Made by a program: the position numbers and the translations under genes. Below the pieces are notes generated by a model. That model saw only the letters and a program-made list of their open reading frames with translations. It was not told the origin of the DNA and did no database searches. From the NCBI RefSeq assembly GCF_000196235.1, contig NC_008541.1, positions 372,001-436,000 of the forward strand: 64,000 bases of DNA, read 5' to 3'. Position 1 is the first letter of the stretch; each line of letters opens with the position of its first letter. Source of the DNA: Arthrobacter sp. FB24 (GTDB taxonomy: Bacteria > Actinomycetota > Actinomycetes > Actinomycetales > Micrococcaceae). Of this stretch, positions 1 to 8,075 are shown piece by piece.

Positions 1-443
1 GGGCGCGGGAGGTCCTGGCCGGGTTGCGCGGGAGGGGGATCGCCACCGGAGTGCTCAGCAACCAGTCGGGGATTGCCCGCGGTTTGCTCTCCCGCGGCCA
101 GGTGGACAGCGTCAATAGCCGCATCGAGGCGCTCCTGGGTCCTTTTGACGTCTGGGAAATCTGCCCACACGGCACCGAGGACGGCTGCGGCTGCCGCAAG
201 CCTGCCCCGGGGATGATCCTCAGTGCCTGCCGGAGACTCGGTATCCGAGCTGCCGAAGCTGCCTACATCGGCGACATCGGCAGCGACATGGAAGCCGCGG
301 AAGCCGCCGGGTTGAGGGGGATTTTGGTGCCCACCCCCCTCACCCGGCCCCAGGAAGTGGAGGCCGCCCCGGAGGTGGCAGCGGACCTGTCCGCCGCGGT
401 GGCGCTCCTGCTGGGCCCCGCAGCGGGAGGGAACCGTCGATGA
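1..443 (+). CDS. GmhB-like HAD-IIIA phosphatase, 5' partial
   Basis: The frame is open from base 3 and enters from outside the window, so the N-terminus with HAD motif I is not visible; the TTG at 24 is probably an internal Leu codon. Visible are the motif II-like VLSNQSG, a CPH...CGC zinc-binding loop followed by RKPAPGM, and the acidic motif GDIGSDMEAAEAAG. This combination is typical of D-glycero-D-manno-heptose-1,7-bisphosphate 7-phosphatase (GmhB), which acts between the kinase and nucleotidyltransferase steps of HldE. It overlaps the next gene by ATGA, so the two are probably co-translated. A histidinol-phosphatase-type member of the same family is the main alternative. Confidence 0.8.
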   Translation, partial: AREVLAGLRGRGIATGVLSNQSGIARGLLSRGQVDSVNSRIEALLGPFDVWEICPHGTEDGCGCRKPAPGMILSACRRLGIRAAEAAYIGDIGSDMEAAEAAGLRGILVPTPLTRPQEVEAAPEVAADLSAAVALLLGPAAGGNRR

Positions 444-1513
444 ACCGGGTACTTGTGGCCCGCCTGGACAGCGTGGGGGACGTGCTGTTGGCCGGCCCCG
501 CTGTTCGGGCCGTAGCCAACGGACGGCGGGCCGATGGGGGCGCCCCGAACGACGTCGTGCTTCTATGCGGCCCGCAGGGCGAAGCGGCAGGGTTGCTGCT
601 GCCGGGCGTGTCCGAAGTACATAGCTGGGCGTGCCCGTGGATCATCCATCCCGCCCCGGCGGTCGCGGGGGAGGACGTGGACCGGCTCGTCACCTTCGTC
701 CGTGATTCCAGGATCGCGGAGGCGGTGATCCTGACCTCTTTCCACCAATCACCCCTTCCCCTGGCGCTGCTGCTCCGGCTGGCAGGCGTAAGCCGTATCA
801 CCGGAGCGTCCGTCGACTACGCAGGCGCCTTGCTGGACGTCCGGCTCAGGCCCGGGGAGGACTTTTCCGAAGACCAGCCGGAGGTGGAGCGTGCCCTGGG
901 AATCGCCCGGGCTGCCGGGTTTGTGCTTCCGCCAGGCGATGACGGCCGGCTCCGGGTTGCGGATCCTCCCGATGCCGGCGAACTCGTGGGCGAGGGGCCC
1001 TACATCGTGGTGCACCCCGGTTCCTCCGCGCAGTCCCGGGCCTGGCCCCCGCTTCACCATGCCGCCGCCGTTGAGCTCCTCGAAGGCGCGGGCCACCGGG
1101 TGGTGGTGACCGGAGGCCCGGGGGAAACCGAGCTGACAGCCACCGTGGCCGGCCCGTCGGGGCTGGACCTGGGCGGACGGACCGACCTGCGGGCCCTCTC
1201 CGGTGTCATCGCCGGGGCACGCGCGGTCGTCACCGGAAACACCGGCCCGGCGCATATCGCCGCCGCCGTCGGCACGCCCGTTGCCTGCCTGTTTTCCCCG
1301 GTGGTTCCGGCCGTCAGGTGGGCGCCCTACGGCGTTCCGCTTGAACTGCTGGGCGACCAGAACGCGCCCTGCCGGCTGAGCAGGGCGCGCGACTGCCCGG
1401 TGCCTGGACATCCGTGCCTGGCATCAGTTTCCCCGGAAGACGTTGTGGACGCCGTGGAGCGGCTCATCAGCGGAGTTTCCTCCCTGTCCACCCGGCGAAA
1501 GGTCCGTCAATGA
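440..1513 (+). CDS. GT9 family glycosyltransferase (heptosyltransferase-like)
   Basis: 357 residues. The N-terminus RVLVARLDSVGDVLLAGPAV is the GT9 acceptor-side motif (usually RxxxIGDxxL). The C-terminal half has the sugar-nucleotide region IVVHPGSSAQSRAWP, a GGPGE loop, and VTGNTGPAHIAAAVGTPVAC, the typical GT9 D/N-T/S-G-P-x-H motif with G-T-P. The family transfers heptose from ADP-heptose in LPS-making bacteria. Here it sits in a coupled row with heptose biosynthesis genes, so a heptose-nucleotide donor is likely, but the acceptor is unknown. The ATG overlaps the upstream stop (ATGA, 440-443), and the stop overlaps the next start. A second GT9 gene lies at 6602-7810 on the other strand. 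Confidence 0.85.
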   Translation: MNRVLVARLDSVGDVLLAGPAVRAVANGRRADGGAPNDVVLLCGPQGEAAGLLLPGVSEVHSWACPWIIHPAPAVAGEDVDRLVTFVRDSRIAEAVILTSFHQSPLPLALLLRLAGVSRITGASVDYAGALLDVRLRPGEDFSEDQPEVERALGIARAAGFVLPPGDDGRLRVADPPDAGELVGEGPYIVVHPGSSAQSRAWPPLHHAAAVELLEGAGHRVVVTGGPGETELTATVAGPSGLDLGGRTDLRALSGVIAGARAVVTGNTGPAHIAAAVGTPVACLFSPVVPAVRWAPYGVPLELLGDQNAPCRLSRARDCPVPGHPCLASVSPEDVVDAVERLISGVSSLSTRRKVRQ

Positions 1514-2526
1514 GGATCCTGCTGTGGCATGTGCACGGTGCCTGGACTGATTCGTTCGTCCGCGGACCCCACGAATACCTCCTGCCGGTCCTTCCGGGCG
1601 GCGGACCCTGGGGGCTGGGCCGCGCGGGCCGGAACTGGCCGGAATCCGTCCGCGAAGTCGCCCTGGAGAGCCTCGACGCGGGCAGCATCGACGCCGTCGT
1701 GCTGCAGCGGCCGGAAGAAATTGCCGAGGTGGGCCGCGCCCTTGGCCGGCAGCCTGGCAAAGAACTCCCCGCCGTCTACCTCGAACACAACACCCCCAGA
1801 GGCAATGTTCCGTCCACCGTGCACGCGCTCGCGGACCAGCACGCCATCCCGCTGGTGCACGTCACGCATTTCAACGCGTTGTTCTGGGACAGCGGCTCAG
1901 CCGCCACCACGGTGATCGAACACGGCGTGCCTGACCCCGGCTATCTCTACACCGGCGAGTTTCCGGAGCTCGCCGTCGTGGTCAATGAACCCGTCCGCCG
2001 CGGCCGGGTCACCGGTACGGACCTGCTCCCGCGCTTTGCGGGGGCCGCCCCGTTGCAGGTCTTCGGGATGGGCGGGGACGAACTTCCCGGGCACACGGGG
2101 CTGCCGCCCTCCCGGCTGACCGTCCGCGGTGACCTCGCCACCGCAGAGCTCCACCGGGAACTGGCCCGCTGCCGCGTCTATGTCCACCCGCTCCGCTGGA
2201 CCTCCCTGGGGCTCGCCCTGCTCGAAGCCATGCACCTCGGACTGCCGGTGGTGGTACTGGCCACCACCGAAGCCGCCCGGGCGGTGCCGCCGGAGGCCGG
2301 GGCGATCTCCACGGACGTCGGGGAGCTGGTCCGGCAGGCCCGGGTCCTGGTCAGCGACCCCGGGGAAGCGCGCGCGCGGGGGCTCGCTGCCCGCCAGGCA
2401 GCCCTGGAACGGTACAGCCTGGGTCCGTTCCTCGATGCCTGGGACGCCCTTCTTGATGATCTTGTTTCCCCGCGATTCCGGAAATCCCGGATCCTCGTTC
2501 CTGCGCACGAAAGGAAGCTCCCGTGA
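1510..2526 (+). CDS. glycosyltransferase, GT-B type
   Basis: 338 residues from the ATG at 1510, which overlaps the previous stop (ATGA). An upstream in-frame extension to 1414 exists but would overlap the GT9 gene by about 100 bases. The N-terminal MRILLWHVHGAWTDSFV resembles the first strand of GT-B enzymes. The C-terminal part carries a donor-site pattern around YVHPLRWTSLGLALLEAMHL with the conserved glutamate, followed by GLPVVVLATTEAARAV. This matches GT4-like retaining glycosyltransferases. Substrate cannot be told from sequence. It is the third gene of the coupled heptose/glycan operon. Confidence 0.75.
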   Translation: MRILLWHVHGAWTDSFVRGPHEYLLPVLPGGGPWGLGRAGRNWPESVREVALESLDAGSIDAVVLQRPEEIAEVGRALGRQPGKELPAVYLEHNTPRGNVPSTVHALADQHAIPLVHVTHFNALFWDSGSAATTVIEHGVPDPGYLYTGEFPELAVVVNEPVRRGRVTGTDLLPRFAGAAPLQVFGMGGDELPGHTGLPPSRLTVRGDLATAELHRELARCRVYVHPLRWTSLGLALLEAMHLGLPVVVLATTEAARAVPPEAGAISTDVGELVRQARVLVSDPGEARARGLAARQAALERYSLGPFLDAWDALLDDLVSPRFRKSRILVPAHERKLP

Positions 2527-3770
2527 GAATTTCCATGGTTTCCGAACATGCCAGCCCGTTGGCGGCGCTCGGCGGCGTGGATGCCGGCGGCCAGAACGTC
2601 CACGTTGCCGCGTTGTCCACGGCGTTGGCCCGGCAGGGCCACCACGTCACCGTGTATACGAGGAAGGACGACGCCGGGCTCCCGCCCCGCGTCCGCATCC
2701 TGCCGCGGCTTGAGGTGGTCCACGTTGCGGCGGGCCCGGCGCGCCACGTGCCCAAGGACGGGCTCCTTCCCTACATGGACAGGCTCGCAGTAGGGATCGC
2801 GGAGGACTGGGACGGCGGGCAGCCGGACATCGTGCATGCGCATTTCTGGATGTCCGGCCTGGCCGCGCTGGACGCCGTACGCCGCAGCGGAGCGAATGTA
2901 CCGGTGGTGCAGACCTTCCACGCCCTCGGCACGGTCAAGCGACGCCACCAGGGAGCCGACGACACCAGCCCCCAGCAGCGGCGCTGGCTGGAGCCTGCCG
3001 TGGGACGCTCCGCCGACCGGATCATAGCCACCTGTTCGGATGAAGTCTTCGAGCTCAAGGCCATGGGCATCGATACGGCCAAAATATCCATCGCCCCCTG
3101 CGGAGTGGACCTGGAGCTCTTCCGCGAAGCAGGGCCTGCCGAGCCCCGGCCGCGCAGCCACCGGATACTCTCCGTCGGCCGGCTGGTTCCGCGCAAGGGT
3201 GTGGACCTGGTGATCCGCGCCCTGCCGTTGCTCCGTGATGCCGGGTTCGACGACGTCGAACTCCTGGTGGTGGGCGGCGGCGGAGAAGCGGCGATGGGCG
3301 CGGACCCCGAGGCACGGCGGCTCGGTGAGCTGGCCCGGGAACTCGGCGTGGAAAACCAGGTCACCCTCCGCGGCCAGGTGCCGCGGGAGGAGATGCCAGG
3401 CATCCTGCGCAGCGCGGATGCCGTGGTCTGCACCCCCTGGTACGAACCTTTCGGCATCGTTCCGCTGGAAGCCATGGCCTGCGGCGTACCGGTGGTGGCT
3501 GCGGCAGTCGGAGGACTGACCGACACGGTGGTGGACGGGGCAACCGGCCTGCATGTGCCGCCGAGGGATCCGGCCGCCATCGCGCGCGCCGCCGCCCGGC
3601 TCCTTGCCAGCCCGGAGCTCCGGCTGGAACTGGGACGGGCGGGCCTGCAGCGGGCCCGCTCGCGCTACTCGTGGGACCGCGTGGCCGACGAAACTGAGAA
3701 GGCCTACCAGCAAGCCCTCGCGGCGATTGCCGCTCCACAGCTTGAACCGATGGAGGGGGCAGCGCTGTGA
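2523..3770 (+). CDS. glycosyltransferase family 4
   Basis: 415 residues, GTG start at 2523 overlapping the upstream stop (GTGA). The N-terminus has the glycine-rich LGGVDAGGQNVHVAALSTAL seen in MshA- and sucrose-phosphate-synthase-like GT4 enzymes. Later come VGRLVPRKGVDLVIRAL and the donor-binding EPFGIVPLEAMACGVPVVAA with the E-x7-E pattern. Retaining transferases of this family use nucleotide sugars. The protein has no signal peptide or membrane segment, so it should act in the cytoplasm or at the inner face of the membrane. Its position directly before gmhA suggests a role in the same glycan. Confidence 0.85.
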   Translation: MRISMVSEHASPLAALGGVDAGGQNVHVAALSTALARQGHHVTVYTRKDDAGLPPRVRILPRLEVVHVAAGPARHVPKDGLLPYMDRLAVGIAEDWDGGQPDIVHAHFWMSGLAALDAVRRSGANVPVVQTFHALGTVKRRHQGADDTSPQQRRWLEPAVGRSADRIIATCSDEVFELKAMGIDTAKISIAPCGVDLELFREAGPAEPRPRSHRILSVGRLVPRKGVDLVIRALPLLRDAGFDDVELLVVGGGGEAAMGADPEARRLGELARELGVENQVTLRGQVPREEMPGILRSADAVVCTPWYEPFGIVPLEAMACGVPVVAAAVGGLTDTVVDGATGLHVPPRDPAAIARAAARLLASPELRLELGRAGLQRARSRYSWDRVADETEKAYQQALAAIAAPQLEPMEGAAL

Positions 3771-4492
3771 CCACCGAATGGACCCTCCGCGAGGAGGAAC
3801 TGCCCGTCCTGCCGCCGCACATTGTCCGGCCGCACGTCTTCGCACCAGATCCGGGTGCGGACGGACGCCGGGGCGGAAACACCAGACCGGATTCGGTCCT
3901 CGCCGTTCAGGAGCACCTGGACAACGTGATCCCGGCCCTGGAATCCCTGCGCGGCCAGGCGTACCACCTTGCGGCCTGGGGCGAGGAACTGGCCCGCCGG
4001 CTGCTGCGCGGCCAGCGGTTGCTCGCTGCGGGGAACGGGGGCTCGGCCGCGGAGGCCCAGCACCTGACGGCCGAACTCGTGGGACGCTTCGACGGCGAAC
4101 GGGTGCCGTTCTCCGCGATCTCCCTGCACGCCGAGACCTCGGCCGTGACCGCCATAGCGAACGACTATGGCTTCGAGGAGCTTTACGCCCGGCAGGTACG
4201 GGCCCACGGGCGCTCTGGTGATGTGCTGATCCTGCTGTCCACGAGCGGAAAAAGCCCTAACCTTTTGCGTGCCGCCGATGTCGCCACCAGGCTGAACATC
4301 ACGACGTGGGCGCTCACCGGCCCGGCGCCCAACCCGCTGGCGTCCCGCTGCGATGAGGCCGTGACCATCCAGGCGCTGTCCGCCAACGCCCAGGAGGGCC
4401 ATCTTATTGCGCTGCATGCCATGTGCCGCGCCTTCGACGCGGAGGTGGCCCGGCGCGGCCGGAACGCAGCCTGCACGGGGAGCCTGCCGTGA
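3767..4492 (+). CDS. gmhA: sedoheptulose-7-phosphate isomerase (SIS domain)
   Basis: 241 residues, GTG start at 3767 overlapping the upstream stop. The SIS fold is marked by GNGGSAAEAQHLTAEL, then the phosphosugar-binding STSGKSPNLL and the catalytic-region QEGHLIALHAMC. These are hallmarks of GmhA, which converts D-sedoheptulose 7-phosphate to D-glycero-D-manno-heptose 7-phosphate, the first step of heptose activation. About 60 residues before the SIS domain form an N-terminal extension longer than in typical GmhA (about 190-200 residues). The gene lies between a GT4 enzyme and an HldE-like fusion, which supports the assignment. Confidence 0.88.
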   Translation: MTTEWTLREEELPVLPPHIVRPHVFAPDPGADGRRGGNTRPDSVLAVQEHLDNVIPALESLRGQAYHLAAWGEELARRLLRGQRLLAAGNGGSAAEAQHLTAELVGRFDGERVPFSAISLHAETSAVTAIANDYGFEELYARQVRAHGRSGDVLILLSTSGKSPNLLRAADVATRLNITTWALTGPAPNPLASRCDEAVTIQALSANAQEGHLIALHAMCRAFDAEVARRGRNAACTGSLP

Positions 4493-5874
4493 AGATCGTC
4501 GTGGTGGGGGATGTGCTGCTCGACGTCGACATCGACGGCGAGGCCACGCGGCTCTGCCCGGACGCGCCGGTCCCCGTGGTGGACGTTGAAAATGTACGAC
4601 GGCGTGCCGGCGGCGCCGGGCTTGTGGCCCGGATGCTCGCCGGCGACGGCCACAGCGTCACGCTCCTGACAGTCCTCGCGGACGACGAGGCGGCGCGGCA
4701 CCTGGAACGGGCGCTCGAGGGCATTACCGTGGTGGCCGGAGCCTCCGGGGCACCCACCCCGGTCAAGACACGGGTGCGGGCGGAGGGCCACCCGGTGGTC
4801 CGGTTCGACGAAGGATGCGCCCCGCCGCCGGACCCCGCGGTGACGCCGGCCATGCTGCACGCTCTGGAAAGGGCAGCGGTGATAATCGTGGCGGACTACG
4901 GCCGTGGCCTCACCTCCAACGTGGAGCTGAGGTCCGTCCTGGCCACGCTCGCCGGCCGGATTTCCATCGTCTGGGATCCGCACCGGGCGGGCGCGCACCC
5001 TGTGCCCGGCGTGGCCGTGGTGACGCCTAATCTGACGGAGGCTCAGACCTTTGCCCGAAACTTCGCCCGTGCTGCGGGCAGCGCGGAAGCCGTAAACGAC
5101 GATCCCGCGGCACTGGCCCGGGACCTCCGGCTGCGCTGGCAGAGCAAGGCTGTCATGGTCACCATGGGCAGCCAGGGCGCGATGCTGGTACACGGCACCG
5201 CCCAGCCGGCATTGCCCATACCGGCGCCCAAAACCACGGTGACGGACCCCTGCGGTGCCGGGGACAGGCTGGCGGCCAGCCTGGCCGTGCACCTGATGGA
5301 CGGACACACCCTCGACGTCGCGGCCGTGCTGGCGGTCCGGGAGGCCGCCTCCTTCCTGCGGCACGGCGGGGTTGCCGGGCTCGCCGGAGAGCCGAAGCCG
5401 GTCAACCTGCAGGGCCGGGACACGGACGCGCTGGCACTGGCCCGCAGCGTGCGCGAAGCAGGCGGGATCGTCGTGGCCACGGGCGGCTGCTTTGACCTGC
5501 TGCATGCCGGTCACACCCGGGCACTGGCCGCCGCCCGGAGCCTCGGGGACTGCCTCATCGTTTGCCTGAACTCGGATGAGTCCGTGCGCCGGATCAAGGG
5601 CCCCGGACGGCCCATCCTCAACCAGGAAGACCGCGCCGAACTGCTGCTCGCCTTGGAGTTCGTGGATGCCGTGATGGTGTTCGACGAGGACACCCCGGAG
5701 GCCTGCCTGGCCGCGCTGCAGCCTGATCTCTGGGTGAAAGGCGGCGACTACGATGTCACGCAGCTGCCGGAAACAGCCCTGGTAGAAAGCTGGGGCGGAC
5801 GCTGCACCACGGTGCCCTACCACCCGTCGCGCTCCACCACCGACCTCGCCGACGCACTCGCACGCGTCAGCTGA
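4489..5874 (+). CDS. HldE-like PfkB kinase/cytidylyltransferase fusion, divergent copy
   Basis: 461 residues from the GTG at 4489, which overlaps the gmhA stop (GTGA); the frame is open upstream to 4423 but that lies inside gmhA. Residues ~1-310 are a PfkB sugar kinase (VVVGDVLLDVDIDG at the start, DPCGAGDR with the catalytic Asp near the end). Residues ~325-461 are a nucleotidyltransferase (TGGCFDLLHAGHTRAL with HxGH, KGGDYD, and RSTTDL). HldE phosphorylates heptose 7-phosphate at C1 and later adds the nucleotide. The kinase motifs are less canonical than in the second copy at 9488: AGGAGLVARML replaces the usual GGAANVAxNL, and GAGDR replaces GAGDT. Its substrate may therefore differ. Confidence 0.8.
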   Translation: MKIVVVGDVLLDVDIDGEATRLCPDAPVPVVDVENVRRRAGGAGLVARMLAGDGHSVTLLTVLADDEAARHLERALEGITVVAGASGAPTPVKTRVRAEGHPVVRFDEGCAPPPDPAVTPAMLHALERAAVIIVADYGRGLTSNVELRSVLATLAGRISIVWDPHRAGAHPVPGVAVVTPNLTEAQTFARNFARAAGSAEAVNDDPAALARDLRLRWQSKAVMVTMGSQGAMLVHGTAQPALPIPAPKTTVTDPCGAGDRLAASLAVHLMDGHTLDVAAVLAVREAASFLRHGGVAGLAGEPKPVNLQGRDTDALALARSVREAGGIVVATGGCFDLLHAGHTRALAAARSLGDCLIVCLNSDESVRRIKGPGRPILNQEDRAELLLALEFVDAVMVFDEDTPEACLAALQPDLWVKGGDYDVTQLPETALVESWGGRCTTVPYHPSRSTTDLADALARVS

Positions 5875-5913
5875 ACTTCACAGCGAAAAGCGAAAACGAA
5901 TGAGAGGAACACC

Positions 5914-6648
5914 ATGACTGACGAGACTTTCCGCGACCCTTCCCGAGGGTCCTTCCGCGCACCTTCCCCGGGGCGGGTCCTGGTGACCGGGGGAGCCTCC
6001 GGCCTCGGTGCCGCCGTCGTCGAGGCTGTGCTTGATGCGGGCGGCACGCCGGTGGTGCTGGACCGGGACATCCGGAACGTCGCGGCCGCGAAGGCCTTTG
6101 AAGTGGACGTCGCGGACCGTTTGGCAGTCAGTGCGGCGGTCCGGGAGGCAGCCGAAACACTCGGAGGGCTGGACGCCGTGGTGACCGCCGCCGGCATCGA
6201 CCGCTGCGGCAAGCTGGAGGACGTCCCGGCAGAGGACTGGGAGCAGGTGGTCTTTGTGAACCTGTTCGGCACCGTCTCGGTGGTGCGCGCGGCCCTGCCG
6301 TACCTCAAAGCCTCCGGCGGCCGGGTGGTCACCGTGGCGTCAACCCTGGGCAAAAGGGCGCTGCCCGAGGCGTCGGCGTACTGCGCCTCGAAGTTCGGAG
6401 TGGTGGGCTTCAGCCACGCGCTTGCAGCCGAAAGCGGGGGTGAGATCGGCGTGACCACCATGATTCCCGGCGGCATGAAGACCCGGTTTTTCGACGATCG
6501 CGCGGAAAAGTACAAGCCCCAGGACGACTCCCGCCTGAACGACCCCGCCAACGTGGCGCAGGCCATCCTTTTCGCCTTGTCCCAGCCGAGGGGCTGCGAG
6601 GTCAGGGAGATGCTGATCTGCCACGAAGATGAGGGCTCGTGGCCATGA
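5914..6648 (+). CDS. SDR family oxidoreductase
   Basis: 244 residues. A good ribosome-binding site (GAGAGGA) stands 7 bases before the ATG. The Rossmann start VTGGASGLGAAVV binds NAD(P), and YCASKFG holds the Tyr-x3-Lys catalytic pair. The substrate is unknown. It follows the HldE-like gene after 39 bases and may modify a sugar or nucleotide sugar of the cluster; this is inferred from position only. Its 3' end overlaps the convergent GT9 gene by 47 bases. Confidence 0.8.
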   Translation: MTDETFRDPSRGSFRAPSPGRVLVTGGASGLGAAVVEAVLDAGGTPVVLDRDIRNVAAAKAFEVDVADRLAVSAAVREAAETLGGLDAVVTAAGIDRCGKLEDVPAEDWEQVVFVNLFGTVSVVRAALPYLKASGGRVVTVASTLGKRALPEASAYCASKFGVVGFSHALAAESGGEIGVTTMIPGGMKTRFFDDRAEKYKPQDDSRLNDPANVAQAILFALSQPRGCEVREMLICHEDEGSWP

Positions 6649-7810
6649 GTAGCCGCACATCCGCGTAGACGTCCTCGGCCCGGACGCCGGCCACCAGTGA
6701 ACTGTCATGGGCGCAGCGCGGGGCCGTCCAGCCCACTTGGGTGACATCGGCCCCGCATTCCGGGCAGTGCGTCAGCCAGGAGAGGTGCACCCGGTGCAGC
6801 GTCCTGCCCAGGGGCCCGGCGTTGATCAGGTTTCCCGCCCAGTAGATCCCCACCGTGGGCGTTCCGAGGGCCTGGGCCAGGTGGCGCGGGCCGCTGTCAT
6901 TGGCCACCATGACGTCACACCGTGCCAGCAGCGCCGCCAGTGTGCCAAGGTCCGCCTCGCCGGCAATCGGCCGGACCAGGGCTGAACCGGCCCGGTCCAC
7001 GATCTCGGCTGCCAGTTGCCGCTCGCTGCGGTCACCCGCCACCAGCACCCGGCAGCCGTCGGCGACGCACGCCGCCGCCAGCTCGGCGAAACGGCCGGCC
7101 GGCCAGCGCCGCCGCGGGTCGGTGGCACCGGGATGGATCACGACGACGGGCCTCGTCGTCCGCCCGGCACTCCCGGCCCGGCGGCTTGGCACGCCGTCCG
7201 GCAGGTCAGCGTCCGGCAGGTCAGCATCCAGCAGTTCACCGGCCCGTGCGGCGAACTGCGGCAGCGGCCGAAGGCTGGCTTCAAGCTCGACGGGCGGCGC
7301 CCCGGCGAGTCCCGCCACTTCAAGTGCCCGCAGCGGCTCGTGCTGGTAATACGCGTAAGGCAGGTTGCGCTCCAGCGGAGCGGCGTCGGGAGTTTGCGTG
7401 CCCACAGTGTGGCGGGCGCCCAATCGCAGGAGGAACGGGTTGGAGTAGCGGCCTCCGCCGTGCAGCTGGAGCGCCAGGTCGAACTGCTCCCGCTGCATGT
7501 CCGCGAAGAAGCTGTCCAGGGCGGCCGGGTCCTCCTCCCCGGGGCGGACGCCGTCCGCGTAGGGCAGGATGCGGACGGCGTCGACGGGCCCGGCGGTTCC
7601 CTGTACCAGCGCGGCATGCAGCGGCGTCCCCAGGACGGTCACAGTGGAACCCGGATAGGCAGCTTTGAGCGCGGAAACCGCGGGGAAGGCGAACAGCAGG
7701 TCTCCGAGACCGCCCCCGCGCAGCACGGCGATGCGGGCTACGTCCTGGAAGGTGCCGAGGACGGGACCAACACCCCGGCGGGGCCTATCGTCGGCAGTGG
7801 TTCCACGCAT
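6602..7810 (-). CDS. GT9 family glycosyltransferase (heptosyltransferase-like)
   Basis: 402 residues from the ATG at 7810, chosen because GGAGGGGAGG lies just upstream; the frame is open back to 8143 but the extra N-terminus looks like non-coding translation. The protein starts the conserved part with IAVLRGGGLGDLLFAFPAVS, has VVIHPGATDPRRRWP, and ANDSGPRHLAQALGTPTVG, all classical GT9 motifs. Near the C-terminus CPECG plus a further Cys and His could bind a metal. A short DADLPDADLPDG duplication reflects a 15-base tandem repeat at 7196-7225. It is divergent from the aldehyde dehydrogenase gene and overlaps the SDR tail to tail. Confidence 0.85.
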   Translation of the reverse strand: MRGTTADDRPRRGVGPVLGTFQDVARIAVLRGGGLGDLLFAFPAVSALKAAYPGSTVTVLGTPLHAALVQGTAGPVDAVRILPYADGVRPGEEDPAALDSFFADMQREQFDLALQLHGGGRYSNPFLLRLGARHTVGTQTPDAAPLERNLPYAYYQHEPLRALEVAGLAGAPPVELEASLRPLPQFAARAGELLDADLPDADLPDGVPSRRAGSAGRTTRPVVVIHPGATDPRRRWPAGRFAELAAACVADGCRVLVAGDRSERQLAAEIVDRAGSALVRPIAGEADLGTLAALLARCDVMVANDSGPRHLAQALGTPTVGIYWAGNLINAGPLGRTLHRVHLSWLTHCPECGADVTQVGWTAPRCAHDSSLVAGVRAEDVYADVRLLMATSPHLRGRSASP

Positions 7811-8075
7811 ACCGTCCTCCCCTCCTGCCGCCACGGGGCCGCCGTGCTGTGTGCCGTCTAGTGTGGGGCAACCATAGTTCGGATTGCGGCGCGTGGCTAT
7901 CGCTGAAGCACGCCCGGCCGATCCTGAGTGGAACGGCAAAACCCGGGCAGCCGGACGGGTGTAAACGGCATGGCACCGGGGTACGGGACTGGTGACAGGG
8001 TGCCGGGTCACTCGGCCGGCCCAGCCTCGCAGCCGCCCGGAAGGGTGCCGCGGCCGTCTCTTTGGAAGGAGCTCC

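Noticed and set aside
2178..3845. 555-codon minus-strand frame opposite two glycosyltransferase genes
   Set aside because: Antisense shadow of high-GC coding DNA; no recognisable motif, while the plus strand has clear GT4 motifs.
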